Shown piece by piece: positions 8,026 to 16,119 of a stretch of DNA of 64,000 bases (its first letter is position 1; the number at the start of each line of letters is the position of its first letter). Below the pieces are notes generated by a model. It was not told the origin of the DNA and did no database searches. It was given only the letters and a program-made list of their open reading frames with translations. The stretch lies in NCBI RefSeq assembly GCF_009857445.1, contig NZ_WWCN01000001.1, positions 186,001 through 250,000 of the forward strand, read 5' to 3'. A program made the translations under genes and the position numbers. Origin of the DNA: Duganella flavida (GTDB lineage: Bacteria; Pseudomonadota; Gammaproteobacteria; Burkholderiales; Burkholderiaceae_D).

Positions 8026-8055
8026 AAAAAAAAAAAAGCCATCCGCATGGATGGC
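8026..8055 (-). terminator. Rho-independent terminator of the beta-oxidation operon
   Basis: Read on the minus strand: GCCATCC, four-base loop, GGATGGC, then twelve consecutive T. It lies 25 bases after the stop of the enoyl-CoA hydratase gene and separates that operon from higBA. Confidence 0.9.
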
Positions 8056-8079
8056 CTCTACTACGCACTTCGGCGAAAC

Positions 8080-8853
8080 TCAGGAGAACTGCTTGAAGTC
8101 TGGCTTGCGCTTCTGGAAGAAGGCCATGAAAGCTTCGCGGGCTTCTGGGGCGGACAGCATTTTGCCGAAGTGGATGTTTTCCGCGGCGATGGCTTCGCTC
8201 ACTGGCGCTTTACGGGCGGCTTTCATCAGTTCTTTCGTCACGCGAATCGAGCTCGCTGGCAGTGCTACCAGTTTGGTGGCCTGGCCTTCTGCGAATGCAA
8301 GCAGCTCTGCTACCGGCACTACTTTCGATACCAAGCCCATCTCCAGCGCTTCTTGTGCACCAAACGCTTCGCCCAGCATCAGCTTTTCAGCAGCGCGCGG
8401 GTAGCCGGCGATTTGGGTCAGCAGCAGGCTGGAACCAAACTCTGGGCACAGGCCCAGCTGCACGAACGGCATCGAGAACTTGGCGTTGTCGGCTGCGTAC
8501 ACCAGATCACAGTGCATCAGCAGCGTGGTGCCGATGCCGACTGCGTTGCCCGATACCGCCGCCACGATAGGCTTGGTCGAACCGCTCAGCGCCATCATGT
8601 ATTTGTAGACCGCGCGGTCTTCAATCGCACCGCTCGATGGCGCGTTTTTCATGAAGTCTTCTAGGTCGTTACCTGCGGTGAAAATCTCCGGCTTGCCGAC
8701 GATCAGAATGGCGCGCACGTCGGCGTTGCCTTCGGCGTCGTTGAGGGCATCGGCCATCAACTGGTACATCTCGGCGGTGATCGCGTTCTTGCGTTCCGGA
8801 CGGTTGAATTCCAGTGTCAGGATGCCGTCGTTAATGCTGCTCAGAATATCCAT
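8080..8853 (-). CDS. Enoyl-CoA hydratase/isomerase family protein
   Basis: 257 aa from the ATG at 8853, which has GGAGAG six bases upstream; an ATG four codons earlier lacks a ribosome site. Crotonase fold with the CoA-binding start LTLEFNRPERKNAIT, the first oxyanion segment FTAGNDLEDFM and the second VSGNAVGIGTTLLMHCDLVYA. The glutamate position of the classical hydratase pair appears as PEFGSSLLL, so hydratase versus isomerase activity is uncertain. It is the last gene of the fatty-acid operon and has a strong terminator after it. Confidence 0.9.
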   Translation of the reverse strand: MDILSSINDGILTLEFNRPERKNAITAEMYQLMADALNDAEGNADVRAILIVGKPEIFTAGNDLEDFMKNAPSSGAIEDRAVYKYMMALSGSTKPIVAAVSGNAVGIGTTLLMHCDLVYAADNAKFSMPFVQLGLCPEFGSSLLLTQIAGYPRAAEKLMLGEAFGAQEALEMGLVSKVVPVAELLAFAEGQATKLVALPASSIRVTKELMKAARKAPVSEAIAAENIHFGKMLSAPEAREAFMAFFQKRKPDFKQFS

Positions 8854-8870
8854 ATGTCTCTCCAAAAATG

Positions 8871-8902
8871 AAAGGGCGCTGGGTTAAACCTCAGCGCCCT
8901 TT
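8871..8902 (-). terminator. Hairpin terminator after the thiolase gene
   Basis: Perfect 11-base arms AAAGGGCGCTG (8871-8881) and CAGCGCCCTTT (8892-8902) with a 10-base loop, between the thiolase and the enoyl-CoA hydratase genes. The T-run on the minus strand is short and interrupted, so it may only partly terminate and tune expression of the last gene. Confidence 0.7.
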
Positions 8903-8920
8903 TCTACCGCGATGTAGTGA

Positions 8921-10117
8921 TTACACGCGCTCGATGATGCCTGCAGCGCCCATACCTGCGCCGACGCACATGGTGACCATGCCGTACTTCAGGTTGTTGC
9001 GGCGCAGTGCGTGCACCACGGTCGCAGCGCGGATTGCGCCAGTTGCGCCCAGCGGGTGGCCCAAGGCGATTGCGCCGCCCATTGGGTTGACCTTGGCTGG
9101 GTCCAGGCCCAGATCGCGCACCACGGCCAGAGCCTGTGCTGCAAACGCTTCGTTCAGTTCGATCCAGTCCAGTTGGTCCTGGGTGATGCCGGCTGCTTTG
9201 CAAGCATCTGGAATCGCGAACTTAGGACCGATGCCCATGATTTCTGGTGGCACGCCTTTAACCGCGAACGACGAGAACTTGGCCAGCGGAGTCAGGTTGT
9301 GTTCTTTCAGGATGCGTTCCGAAACCACCAGCAGCGCGCCAGCGCCGTCCGACATCTGCGAGCTGTTACCTGCGGTCACGGAGCCTTTGGCGGCGAACAC
9401 TGGCTTCAACTTACCCAGGCTTTCCATCGTGGTTTCTGGACGCGCGCCTTCGTCGGTATCGACGGTGCGGGTTTTCACTTTGATTTCGCCGCTGGCCAGA
9501 TCTGGCGTGCGGGTGATGATTTCAACTGGAGTAGTTTCGTCTTTGAAGAAGCCAGCTTGCTGCGCAGCGATAGCGCGGCGGTGCGATTCAACTGCGAACG
9601 CATCCTGGTCTTCGCGCGATACTTTCCATTGCTCGGCCACTTTCTCAGCGGTCAGGCCCATGCCGTATGCCATACCAACGTTGTCGTCGGTGAACATGTT
9701 CATGTTCATCGATGGCTTGATGCCCATCATCGGCACCATCGACATCGACTCAACGCCGCCGGCCAGCATGACGTCGGCTTCGCCCACGCGGATGCGGTCA
9801 GCAGCCATGGCCAGCGCGGTGATGCCCGATGCGCAGTAGCGGTTGATGGTCACGCCGCCGACGGTGCGTGGCAGGCCTGCCAGCAGCACCGATTGACGGG
9901 CGATGTTGAAGCCCTGTTCCGCTTCAGGGAACGAGCAGCCGATGATGGCGTCGGTGATCAGCGCTGGGTCCAGGCCAGGCGCCTGTGCCAGTGCCGATTG
10001 AATCACGCGCACCAGCAGGTCGTCCGGGCGGGTTTTGTTGAACATGCCGCGCGGTGCTTTACCGATCGGGGTGCGGGTCGCGGCGACGATGTACGCTTCT
10101 TGAATTTGTTTGCTCAT
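8921..10117 (-). CDS. Acetyl-CoA C-acyltransferase (3-ketoacyl-CoA thiolase)
   Basis: 398 aa, full-length thiolase. Seen: nucleophilic Cys in NRYCASGITAL (near 91), the active-site His in GHPLGATGA, and the second Cys in CVGAGMGAAG near the C-terminus. It cleaves 3-ketoacyl-CoA to acetyl-CoA and a shortened acyl-CoA in the last step of beta-oxidation. GGAAG lies upstream of the ATG. It sits after the multifunctional 3-hydroxyacyl-CoA dehydrogenase and a hotdog thioesterase gene on the same strand, consistent with one operon. A FadA/FadI-like role is inferred from context. Confidence 0.93.
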   Translation of the reverse strand: MSKQIQEAYIVAATRTPIGKAPRGMFNKTRPDDLLVRVIQSALAQAPGLDPALITDAIIGCSFPEAEQGFNIARQSVLLAGLPRTVGGVTINRYCASGITALAMAADRIRVGEADVMLAGGVESMSMVPMMGIKPSMNMNMFTDDNVGMAYGMGLTAEKVAEQWKVSREDQDAFAVESHRRAIAAQQAGFFKDETTPVEIITRTPDLASGEIKVKTRTVDTDEGARPETTMESLGKLKPVFAAKGSVTAGNSSQMSDGAGALLVVSERILKEHNLTPLAKFSSFAVKGVPPEIMGIGPKFAIPDACKAAGITQDQLDWIELNEAFAAQALAVVRDLGLDPAKVNPMGGAIALGHPLGATGAIRAATVVHALRRNNLKYGMVTMCVGAGMGAAGIIERV

Positions 10118-10159
10118 TTTGTTCTTCCAAAAATTTTTGATCGAAGACTAGGCGCTAAC

Positions 10160-10660
10160 TTAGCTGCGCTTCTCAGATAAATACCAATCCACTTGAACCT
10201 GTGCGGCCAGCGTGCCGACGGCGTCGAAGATATCGACTTCCACCGGGAACGCCACCTTGCCTTGCTGTTTCAGTTCTGCCTTCAACGCAGCCAGATCGCC
10301 AGGGACGCGTCCTTCGGCGCGGGTCGCGCCATGAGCCACTTTATGGTACTGGATGCGCGATTCCTTGGCGACCGGGCGCAGGCCCAGGATCAGGTCCGCA
10401 AAGCCGCCTGCCATGGCCGCGCCGGAAGCCGTTTCGGCCAGCGTGAACAAGGCGCCGGCATGCGGCGTGCCCAAGTGATTGTGCAGCTTCGGGTCATCCG
10501 GCATCGACACTTTGGAAGTGCCGTTGCCGATGTCGTCGATCCTGATTCCCAGCGTGCGGACCAGCGGCAGGGTGTCCATCATTTGCTGCTTGATACGTTC
10601 GTACACGATGCTCGGCCTCACAAAAAGTAAAACTTTGAACGCTAGTTTCAGGATCGACAT
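10160..10660 (-). CDS. Hotdog-fold protein, PaaI/DUF4442-type thioesterase
   Basis: 166 aa single hotdog domain. The central motif HNHLGTPHAGALFTLAETASGAA matches the PaaI/YiiD-C pattern (H-N-x-x-G-T-x-H-A-G-A), and the end VDIFDAVGTLAAQVQVDWYL is the long central strand. Such enzymes hydrolyse acyl-CoA thioesters; a housekeeping role clearing stalled CoA intermediates of beta-oxidation is inferred from its place between fadB-like and thiolase genes. The start is six bases after the previous stop, with no clear Shine-Dalgarno, suggesting coupling. Confidence 0.85.
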   Translation of the reverse strand: MSILKLAFKVLLFVRPSIVYERIKQQMMDTLPLVRTLGIRIDDIGNGTSKVSMPDDPKLHNHLGTPHAGALFTLAETASGAAMAGGFADLILGLRPVAKESRIQYHKVAHGATRAEGRVPGDLAALKAELKQQGKVAFPVEVDIFDAVGTLAAQVQVDWYLSEKRS

Positions 10661-10666
10661 GGCCGA

Positions 10667-13069
10667 TTAGTTGCGGACTGGTTTACCGGTCTGCAGCATG
10701 CCCATGATGCGTTCCTGGGTCTTCGGATGGTTCAGCAGCTCCAGGAAGGCTTTACGCTCCATGTCCAGCAGCCACTGCTCGCTCACGAACGAACCCTGGT
10801 CGATATCACCACCGCTGACGATCTGCGCGATCATGTCGCCCAGCTTGAAGTCGTGTGCGGAGATGAAACCGCCGTCGCGCATGTTGACCAGTTGCGCCTT
10901 GATGGTGGCCCAGCCGTAGCGGCCAGTCACTTGCACTGGCGCTTTCAGCGGAGCGCGGTAGCCGCGGTCGAACATGGCGAGCGCTTCAACTTTAGCAACG
11001 TGCAGCAGTTCGTAAGGGTTGAACACGATCACGTCGTCTTCTTTCAGGTAACCCATCGCTTGCGCTTCCAGGGCCGATTTCGACACGTTCGCGGTAGCCG
11101 CGTTGGTGAAGCCAGCTTTCAGGAATTGCAGGATGTCGTTGCCCTTGGCTTCCTTGGCAGCGCGCTGCGCCGCTTCTTTCAGGCCGCCGCCGGCTGGGAT
11201 CAAGCCTACGCCCACTTCCACCAGGCCGATGTACGACTCGATCGACGCTACACGCTTCGATGCGTGCAGGGCCATTTCGCAGCCACCGCCCAGGGCGATG
11301 CCGGCAACAGCAGCTACCACTGGCACGTTCGAGTATTTCAGTGCCATGAAGGTGTCTTGCAGTTCCTTGATGATCGGATCAACTGCTTTGGCGCCGCCGC
11401 TCATGAAGGCTGGCAGTGCCGATTGCAGGTCGGCGCCGGCCGAGAAGGCGCCGCCGTCCGCTGCGTCCGCGCTCCAGATCACCAGGCCTTTGAAGTTTTT
11501 CTCAGCTTCGGCCAGTGCTTTACGGAAGCCGGCGATAACGCCTGGGCTGATCACGTGCAGCTTGGTTTTCAGCGAGATGACGAGGATGTCGTCGCCCGAG
11601 TGCCACAGGCGTACGTCGTCGTCTTCATGCACGGTGGTGCCGGCTTTGCGGCCATCCAGTTCGCCCGAGCCCAGTACTGGGGCGCGGAATTCCTGGCGCT
11701 TGTACACGGCCAGGTCCGAACGTGGCACGAACGATTTCGATACTGCCGACCACGAACCTTCAGGGGTGTGGACGCCGCCTTTTTCAGCGACAGGACCTTC
11801 GAATACCCAGGCTGGCAGCGGTGCGTTGCACAGTGCGTGGCCAGCGTCGATGTCTTCTTTCACCCACTGGGCCACTTGGGTCCAGCCGGATGCTTGCCAG
11901 GTCTCGAACGGACCGACGTTCCAGCCGAAGCCCCAACGCATGGCGAAGTCGATGTCACGGGCGTTGTCTGCCACGGTGTCCAGGTGCACGGCGATGTAGT
12001 GGAACGCATCGCGGAAGATCGCCCACAGGAACTGCGCTTGTGGGTTGGTCGATTCGCGCATGGCCTTCATCTTCTTGACCGGATCCTTTTCTTTCAGGAT
12101 GCGTGCCACGATGTCGGCTGCCTTGGCGCCGCCCGGTACGTATTCACCGGTAGCGAAGTCCAGGCGTTGAATCTCTTTGCCTACTTTTTTGTAGAAGCCG
12201 GCGCCCGATTTCTGGCCCAGCGCGCCCTTCTCTACCAGGCCAGCCAGTACGGCTGGGGTTTTGTAGACGGCTGCGAACGGATCGTTCGGCAGGTAGTCTT
12301 GCATGGTCTTGATCACGTGACCCATGGTATCCAGACCAACCACGTCGGCGGTACGGAAGGTACCCGACTTGGCGCGGCCCAGCTTGGCGCCGGTCAGATC
12401 GTCAACGACGTCCACCGACAGGCCGAATTTTTCAGCTTCGTGGACGATCGCCAGGATGCCGAACACGCCAACGCGGTTAGCGATGAAGTTCGGGGTGTCC
12501 TTGGCGCGCACTACGCCTTTGCCCAGGGTCGAAGTCAGGAAGCCTTCCAGCTGGTCGCTGATTTCTGGCTTGGTGAACTCGGTCGGGATGATTTCAACCA
12601 GGTGCATATAGCGCGGTGGGTTGAAGAAGTGCACGCCGCAGTAGCGCGATTTCAGATCCGCGTCGAAGCCTTCCGACAGCTTGGTGATCGACAGGCCCGA
12701 GGTGTTCGAGGCGAAGATCGCGTTTGGTGCAATGTGTGGCGCGACCTTTTTGTACAGGTCGTGTTTCCAGTCCATGCGCTCGGCGATGGCTTCGATGATC
12801 AGGTCGCACTCGGCCAGCTTGGCCAGGTCGTCTTCGTAGTTGGCGACTTCGATCAGCGCTGCGTGTTCTTTGTTGCCCAGTGGTGCAGGCGACAGTTTTT
12901 TCAGGTTCTCGATGGCCTTCAGAACGATGCCGTTCTTAGGCGTGCCTTCTTTGCCAGGCAGGTCGAACAGCACCACTGGCACTTTGGCGTTGACGCAGTG
13001 GGCCGCGATTTGCGCGCCCATCACGCCGGCGCCCAGCACGGCTACTTTTTTAACGATGAAATTGGTCAT
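10667..13069 (-). CDS. 3-hydroxyacyl-CoA dehydrogenase/enoyl-CoA hydratase, FadN-like domain order
   Basis: 800 aa. The NAD-binding Rossmann motif VLGAGVMGAQIAAH is at residues 11-24, followed by the 3HCDH N and C domains to about 430, then a crotonase domain (about 480-680) with FSAGADLQSAL and the G-G-G-C-E-M-A oxyanion segment. This is the reverse of E. coli FadB/FadJ (hydratase first) and matches Bacillus FadN-type proteins. It performs hydration and oxidation of 2-enoyl-CoA. AGGAAACGAC precedes the ATG. It sits 18 bases after the acyl-CoA dehydrogenase gene. Confidence 0.93.
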   Translation of the reverse strand: MTNFIVKKVAVLGAGVMGAQIAAHCVNAKVPVVLFDLPGKEGTPKNGIVLKAIENLKKLSPAPLGNKEHAALIEVANYEDDLAKLAECDLIIEAIAERMDWKHDLYKKVAPHIAPNAIFASNTSGLSITKLSEGFDADLKSRYCGVHFFNPPRYMHLVEIIPTEFTKPEISDQLEGFLTSTLGKGVVRAKDTPNFIANRVGVFGILAIVHEAEKFGLSVDVVDDLTGAKLGRAKSGTFRTADVVGLDTMGHVIKTMQDYLPNDPFAAVYKTPAVLAGLVEKGALGQKSGAGFYKKVGKEIQRLDFATGEYVPGGAKAADIVARILKEKDPVKKMKAMRESTNPQAQFLWAIFRDAFHYIAVHLDTVADNARDIDFAMRWGFGWNVGPFETWQASGWTQVAQWVKEDIDAGHALCNAPLPAWVFEGPVAEKGGVHTPEGSWSAVSKSFVPRSDLAVYKRQEFRAPVLGSGELDGRKAGTTVHEDDDVRLWHSGDDILVISLKTKLHVISPGVIAGFRKALAEAEKNFKGLVIWSADAADGGAFSAGADLQSALPAFMSGGAKAVDPIIKELQDTFMALKYSNVPVVAAVAGIALGGGCEMALHASKRVASIESYIGLVEVGVGLIPAGGGLKEAAQRAAKEAKGNDILQFLKAGFTNAATANVSKSALEAQAMGYLKEDDVIVFNPYELLHVAKVEALAMFDRGYRAPLKAPVQVTGRYGWATIKAQLVNMRDGGFISAHDFKLGDMIAQIVSGGDIDQGSFVSEQWLLDMERKAFLELLNHPKTQERIMGMLQTGKPVRN

Positions 13070-13087
13070 GTCGTTTCCTCTGGTTGC

Positions 13088-14878
13088 TTAGAACAGGTCG
13101 GCGTCGAGTGCCATCAGGTTGGCGGAGCCCGAGCGTGCCTGACGGATCAGGGTTGCGGTTTCTGGTTGCAGGCGGGCGAAGTAGAAGCGCGCGGTGGCCA
13201 GTTTCGATTTGTAGAAGGTGTCGCTGCTGTCTTCTTTTTCCAGGGCGATTTGTGCCATGCGGGCGAAGAAGTAGGAGTACACCAGGTGGCCTACAACGCG
13301 CAGGTACGGTACGGCTGCTGCGCCAACTTCGTCGGCGTTCTGGAAGGCTTTCATGCCGATTTCCATGGTCAGCTTGGTGACTTTGTCGCCCAGCTCGCCC
13401 AGTGGGGTGATGAACTCGGACATTTTTTCGTCCAGGCCGTTCTCTTCCACGTAGGATTTGATTTTCTCGCCGAATTTACGCAGCTTGGCGCCGTTGTCGC
13501 CCAGGATCTTACGACCCAGCAGGTCCAGCGACTGGATGGTGTTGGTGCCTTCGTAGATCAGGTTGATACGCGCGTCACGCACGTACTGCTCCATGCCCCA
13601 CTCCGAGATGTAGCCGTGGCCGCCGAACACTTGCATGGCTTCCGAGGTAGCGATCCAGGCGTTGTCGGTGATAAAGGCCTTGATGATCGGGGTCAGCAGC
13701 GCGACTTCGTCGGCGGCTTCTTTACGTACTTCTTCGTCCGGGTGGTTCAGTTCGCGGTCGATCTGTAGTGCCACGTACGAGGTGAATGCGCGTGCGCCTT
13801 CAGCGTAAGCTTTGCCGGTCAACAGCATGCGGCGTACGTCTGGGTGAACGATGATCGGGTCAGCTTGTTTCTCTGGGAATTTAGGACCGGTCAGCGAGCG
13901 CATTTGGATGCGGTCTTTAGCGTAGATCAGTGCGTTCTGATAAGCGATTTCGGTCAGACCCAGCGACTGCATGCCTACGCCCAGACGGGCTGCGTTCATG
14001 AACACGAACATGGCATTCAGGCCTTTGTTCGGCTGGCCGATGATCCAGCCACGGGCGCCGTCCAGATTCATCTGGCAGGTCGAGTTACCGTGGATGCCCA
14101 TTTTTTCTTCGATCGCGCCGCAGGTGATCGGGTTGCGTTCGCCTGGAGTGCCGTCTGCTTTTGGCAGGTACTTAGGCACCAGGAACAGCGAGATGCCTTT
14201 CGAGCCTTCTGGTGCATCTGGAACACGTGCCAGCACCAGGTGCAGGATGTTTTCCGACATGTCGTGTTCGCCGGCCGAGATGAAGATCTTGTTACCGGTG
14301 ATCAGCCACGAGCCGTCGTCCTGTGGCAGCGCTTTCGAGCGCAGCATGCCCAGGTCGGTACCGCAGTGTGGTTCGGTCAGGCACATGGTGCCGGTCCACT
14401 CGCCCGACACCAGTTTCGGCAGGTAGACTTCTTTTTGATGCGGGGTGCCGTGTTCTTTCAGGCACTCGTAGGCGCCGTGCGACAGGCCTGGGTACATGGT
14501 CCATGCCTGGTTGGCCGAGTTCAGCATCTCGTAGAACGAGTTGTTCATCACCACTGGCAGGCCTTGGCCGCCGTATTCAGGATCGCAAGCCAGCGCAGCC
14601 CAGCCGCCTTCAACGTATTGTTTGTAAGCTTCTTTGAAGCCTTTTGGAGTGGTCACAGTGTGGGTGGCGGCGTCGTGCTTGCAGCCTTCGCGGTCGCCCG
14701 AATGGTTCAGCGGGAACAGCACTTCCGAGGTGAACTTGCCGCCCTCTTCCAGCACCTGGTTGATGATGTCAGCATCGATTTCCGCGTGCTTTGGCAGCGC
14801 CTTCAGTTCGTCTTCCACTTTCAACAGCTCGTGCAGAACGAATTGCATATCCCGGATTGGCGCGACGTATTGACCCAT
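13088..14878 (-). CDS. Acyl-CoA dehydrogenase with extra C-terminal domain (DmdC-like)
   Basis: 596 aa. Seen: FAD-dependent acyl-CoA dehydrogenase middle region (TMCLTEPHCGTDLGML, ITGNKIFISAGEHDM), the catalytic-glutamate region YEGTNTIQSLDLLGRK, and a C-terminal extension of about 130 residues that defines the large DmdC/AcdA-like subgroup. It introduces the 2,3 double bond into acyl-CoA. GGAGAAAATC precedes the ATG. It is the first enzyme gene after the TetR regulator. Chain length is not predictable. Electron acceptor genes (ETF, ETF-QO) are not in this window. Confidence 0.93.
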   Translation of the reverse strand: MGQYVAPIRDMQFVLHELLKVEDELKALPKHAEIDADIINQVLEEGGKFTSEVLFPLNHSGDREGCKHDAATHTVTTPKGFKEAYKQYVEGGWAALACDPEYGGQGLPVVMNNSFYEMLNSANQAWTMYPGLSHGAYECLKEHGTPHQKEVYLPKLVSGEWTGTMCLTEPHCGTDLGMLRSKALPQDDGSWLITGNKIFISAGEHDMSENILHLVLARVPDAPEGSKGISLFLVPKYLPKADGTPGERNPITCGAIEEKMGIHGNSTCQMNLDGARGWIIGQPNKGLNAMFVFMNAARLGVGMQSLGLTEIAYQNALIYAKDRIQMRSLTGPKFPEKQADPIIVHPDVRRMLLTGKAYAEGARAFTSYVALQIDRELNHPDEEVRKEAADEVALLTPIIKAFITDNAWIATSEAMQVFGGHGYISEWGMEQYVRDARINLIYEGTNTIQSLDLLGRKILGDNGAKLRKFGEKIKSYVEENGLDEKMSEFITPLGELGDKVTKLTMEIGMKAFQNADEVGAAAVPYLRVVGHLVYSYFFARMAQIALEKEDSSDTFYKSKLATARFYFARLQPETATLIRQARSGSANLMALDADLF

Positions 14879-14917
14879 GATTTTCTCCTGATGACTACTT
14901 TTGAGTGTTTGAATTAA

Positions 14918-15541
14918 TTAACTAGCTTGTGCTACCACCGCTGCCGGCGATTGCGGATTGCGATACGTTTCGACCAGGCGCTCAAAGCCCTTGCCTGCCC
15001 GTTCCAGGCTGCCCGGAATGCGCAGGAAACGCGCATCGTGGTGCAGGGCCAGGATCAGGCCGTACATCTCGTACACCAGCTGCTGCGGGTCGGTGTCGGC
15101 TTTGAGGTCGCCGGACTCGATGCACTGCTTCGCGCAGCGCAGCAGCGCGCCTTGCCACGCGCCGACCATCGCCATCAGCTCTTCGCGGATCGGACCGGGA
15201 CGGTCGTCATATTCCACGGCGCCGCTGATGTAGATGCAGCCCGAGGCCACTTCCACGCTGACCCGTTTGACCCAGCGCGCAAACATCGCTTTGAGACGCT
15301 GGATGCCGCGCGGCTCTTTCACGCTGGGGAAAAACACTTCCTGCTCGAAACGGTGGTGATACAGCTTCAGTACTTCCAACTGCAAATCTTCACGCGACCC
15401 GAAGTGCGCAAACACGCCGGATTTGCTCATGTTCATCTTATCTGCGAGCAATCCGATAGTCAGGCCTTCCAGGCCGTCGCGGCTGGCCAGGTCGAGGGCC
15501 ACATCCAGGATTGCAGCGCGGGTTAACTCGCCTTTACGCAT
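14918..15541 (-). CDS. TetR/AcrR-family regulator of the beta-oxidation operon
   Basis: 207 aa. N-terminal helix-turn-helix with LTIGLLADKMNMSKSGVFAHFGSREDLQLEVL (about 25-55 of the protein); ligand-binding C-terminal part with an A-S-G-C-I-Y segment. It leads a six-gene operon (39-base gap to the next gene), so autoregulation and repression by binding near 15659-15697 are likely; the usual inducer of such regulators is an acyl-CoA. A long leader of about 115 bases separates promoter and start. Confidence 0.92.
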   Translation of the reverse strand: MRKGELTRAAILDVALDLASRDGLEGLTIGLLADKMNMSKSGVFAHFGSREDLQLEVLKLYHHRFEQEVFFPSVKEPRGIQRLKAMFARWVKRVSVEVASGCIYISGAVEYDDRPGPIREELMAMVGAWQGALLRCAKQCIESGDLKADTDPQQLVYEMYGLILALHHDARFLRIPGSLERAGKGFERLVETYRNPQSPAAVVAQAS

Positions 15542-15658
15542 AAATTTAGTTGAAGTATTAATAAGATGACATCCCAGGGTAAATAGTCGTTGAAGGAGAA
15601 AGGAATATTCTGCTCCACTTAAATTTACTCTGTGTGAAAAGAATTGCGAACGCTCGTA

Positions 15659-15697
15659 CTATTATCCACTTGGGGGTGAATGTCAAACAGTACTGTT
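15659..15697 (-). promoter_or_regulatory. Promoter and candidate operator of the tetR/beta-oxidation operon
   Basis: On the minus strand: TTGACA (plus 15681-15686), a 16-base spacer and TAATAG (plus 15659-15664). Next to and sharing one base with the -35 is a perfect 12-base palindrome AACAGTACTGTT (15686-15697), a good position for a TetR dimer. The hexamers and palindrome are seen; binding is inferred. Confidence 0.55.
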
Positions 15698-15711
15698 AGA
15701 GGTGGCGTTCT

Positions 15712-15730
15712 ATTGCTGCGCAGCAGCAAT
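15712..15730 (-). terminator. Possible weak hairpin after hslR
   Basis: Arms ATTGCTGC (15712-15719) and GCAGCAAT (15723-15730) with a 3-base loop, 18 bases past the hslR stop. There is no T-run, so it may be an RNA-stabilising stem rather than a true terminator. Confidence 0.3.
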
Positions 15731-15747
15731 GCAGATGGGAAACTAAG

Positions 15748-16119
15748 TTAGAGTTTGCCCAATTGACGGCGGTCACGTTTGGTCGGACGGCCCTTGAAAT
15801 CAGCACTTGGCTCACGGAACAGGCGGCGGTTTTCCGCTACCGCAGCGCGGCGAGCCACGCTCACATCGGTCTCTTCGTAGAGGTTGCGGGCGATGGGCGC
15901 GGCGGCGCGCACATCAGACAAACCCATCACATCCACTTCCCACTGGTCGGAGCCGTTGTCGACCTCCAGCGTATCACCAATCTTGACGTTGCGCGCAGGT
16001 TTTACGCGATCGCCATTGACGGTGACGCGGCCACGGTCCACCGCCTCGGTAGCCAGCGAACGGGTCTTGAAGAAGCGTGCTGCCCACAGCCATTTATCCA
16101 GTCGTACACCTTCGCTCAC
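15748..16119 (-). CDS. hslR: S4-domain RNA-binding protein, Hsp15-like
   Basis: 123 aa. An S4 domain fills the N-terminal half: RLDKWLWAARFFKTRSLATE, then GRVTVNGDRVKPARNVKIGD. The tail is basic (KGRPTKRDRRQLGKL). Hsp15 binds free 50S subunits carrying a nascent chain and helps recycle them after heat stress. The GTG start overlaps the TGA of clsB by four bases (GTGA), so translation is coupled. Length agrees with E. coli Hsp15 (133 aa). Confidence 0.92.
   Translation of the reverse strand: MSEGVRLDKWLWAARFFKTRSLATEAVDRGRVTVNGDRVKPARNVKIGDTLEVDNGSDQWEVDVMGLSDVRAAAPIARNLYEETDVSVARRAAVAENRRLFREPSADFKGRPTKRDRRQLGKL

Noticed and set aside
10727-13768. Open frame of 1013 codons on the plus strand
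   Set aside because: It is antisense to the FadN-like and acyl-CoA dehydrogenase genes, with no domain match; it is an artefact of high-GC codon bias.
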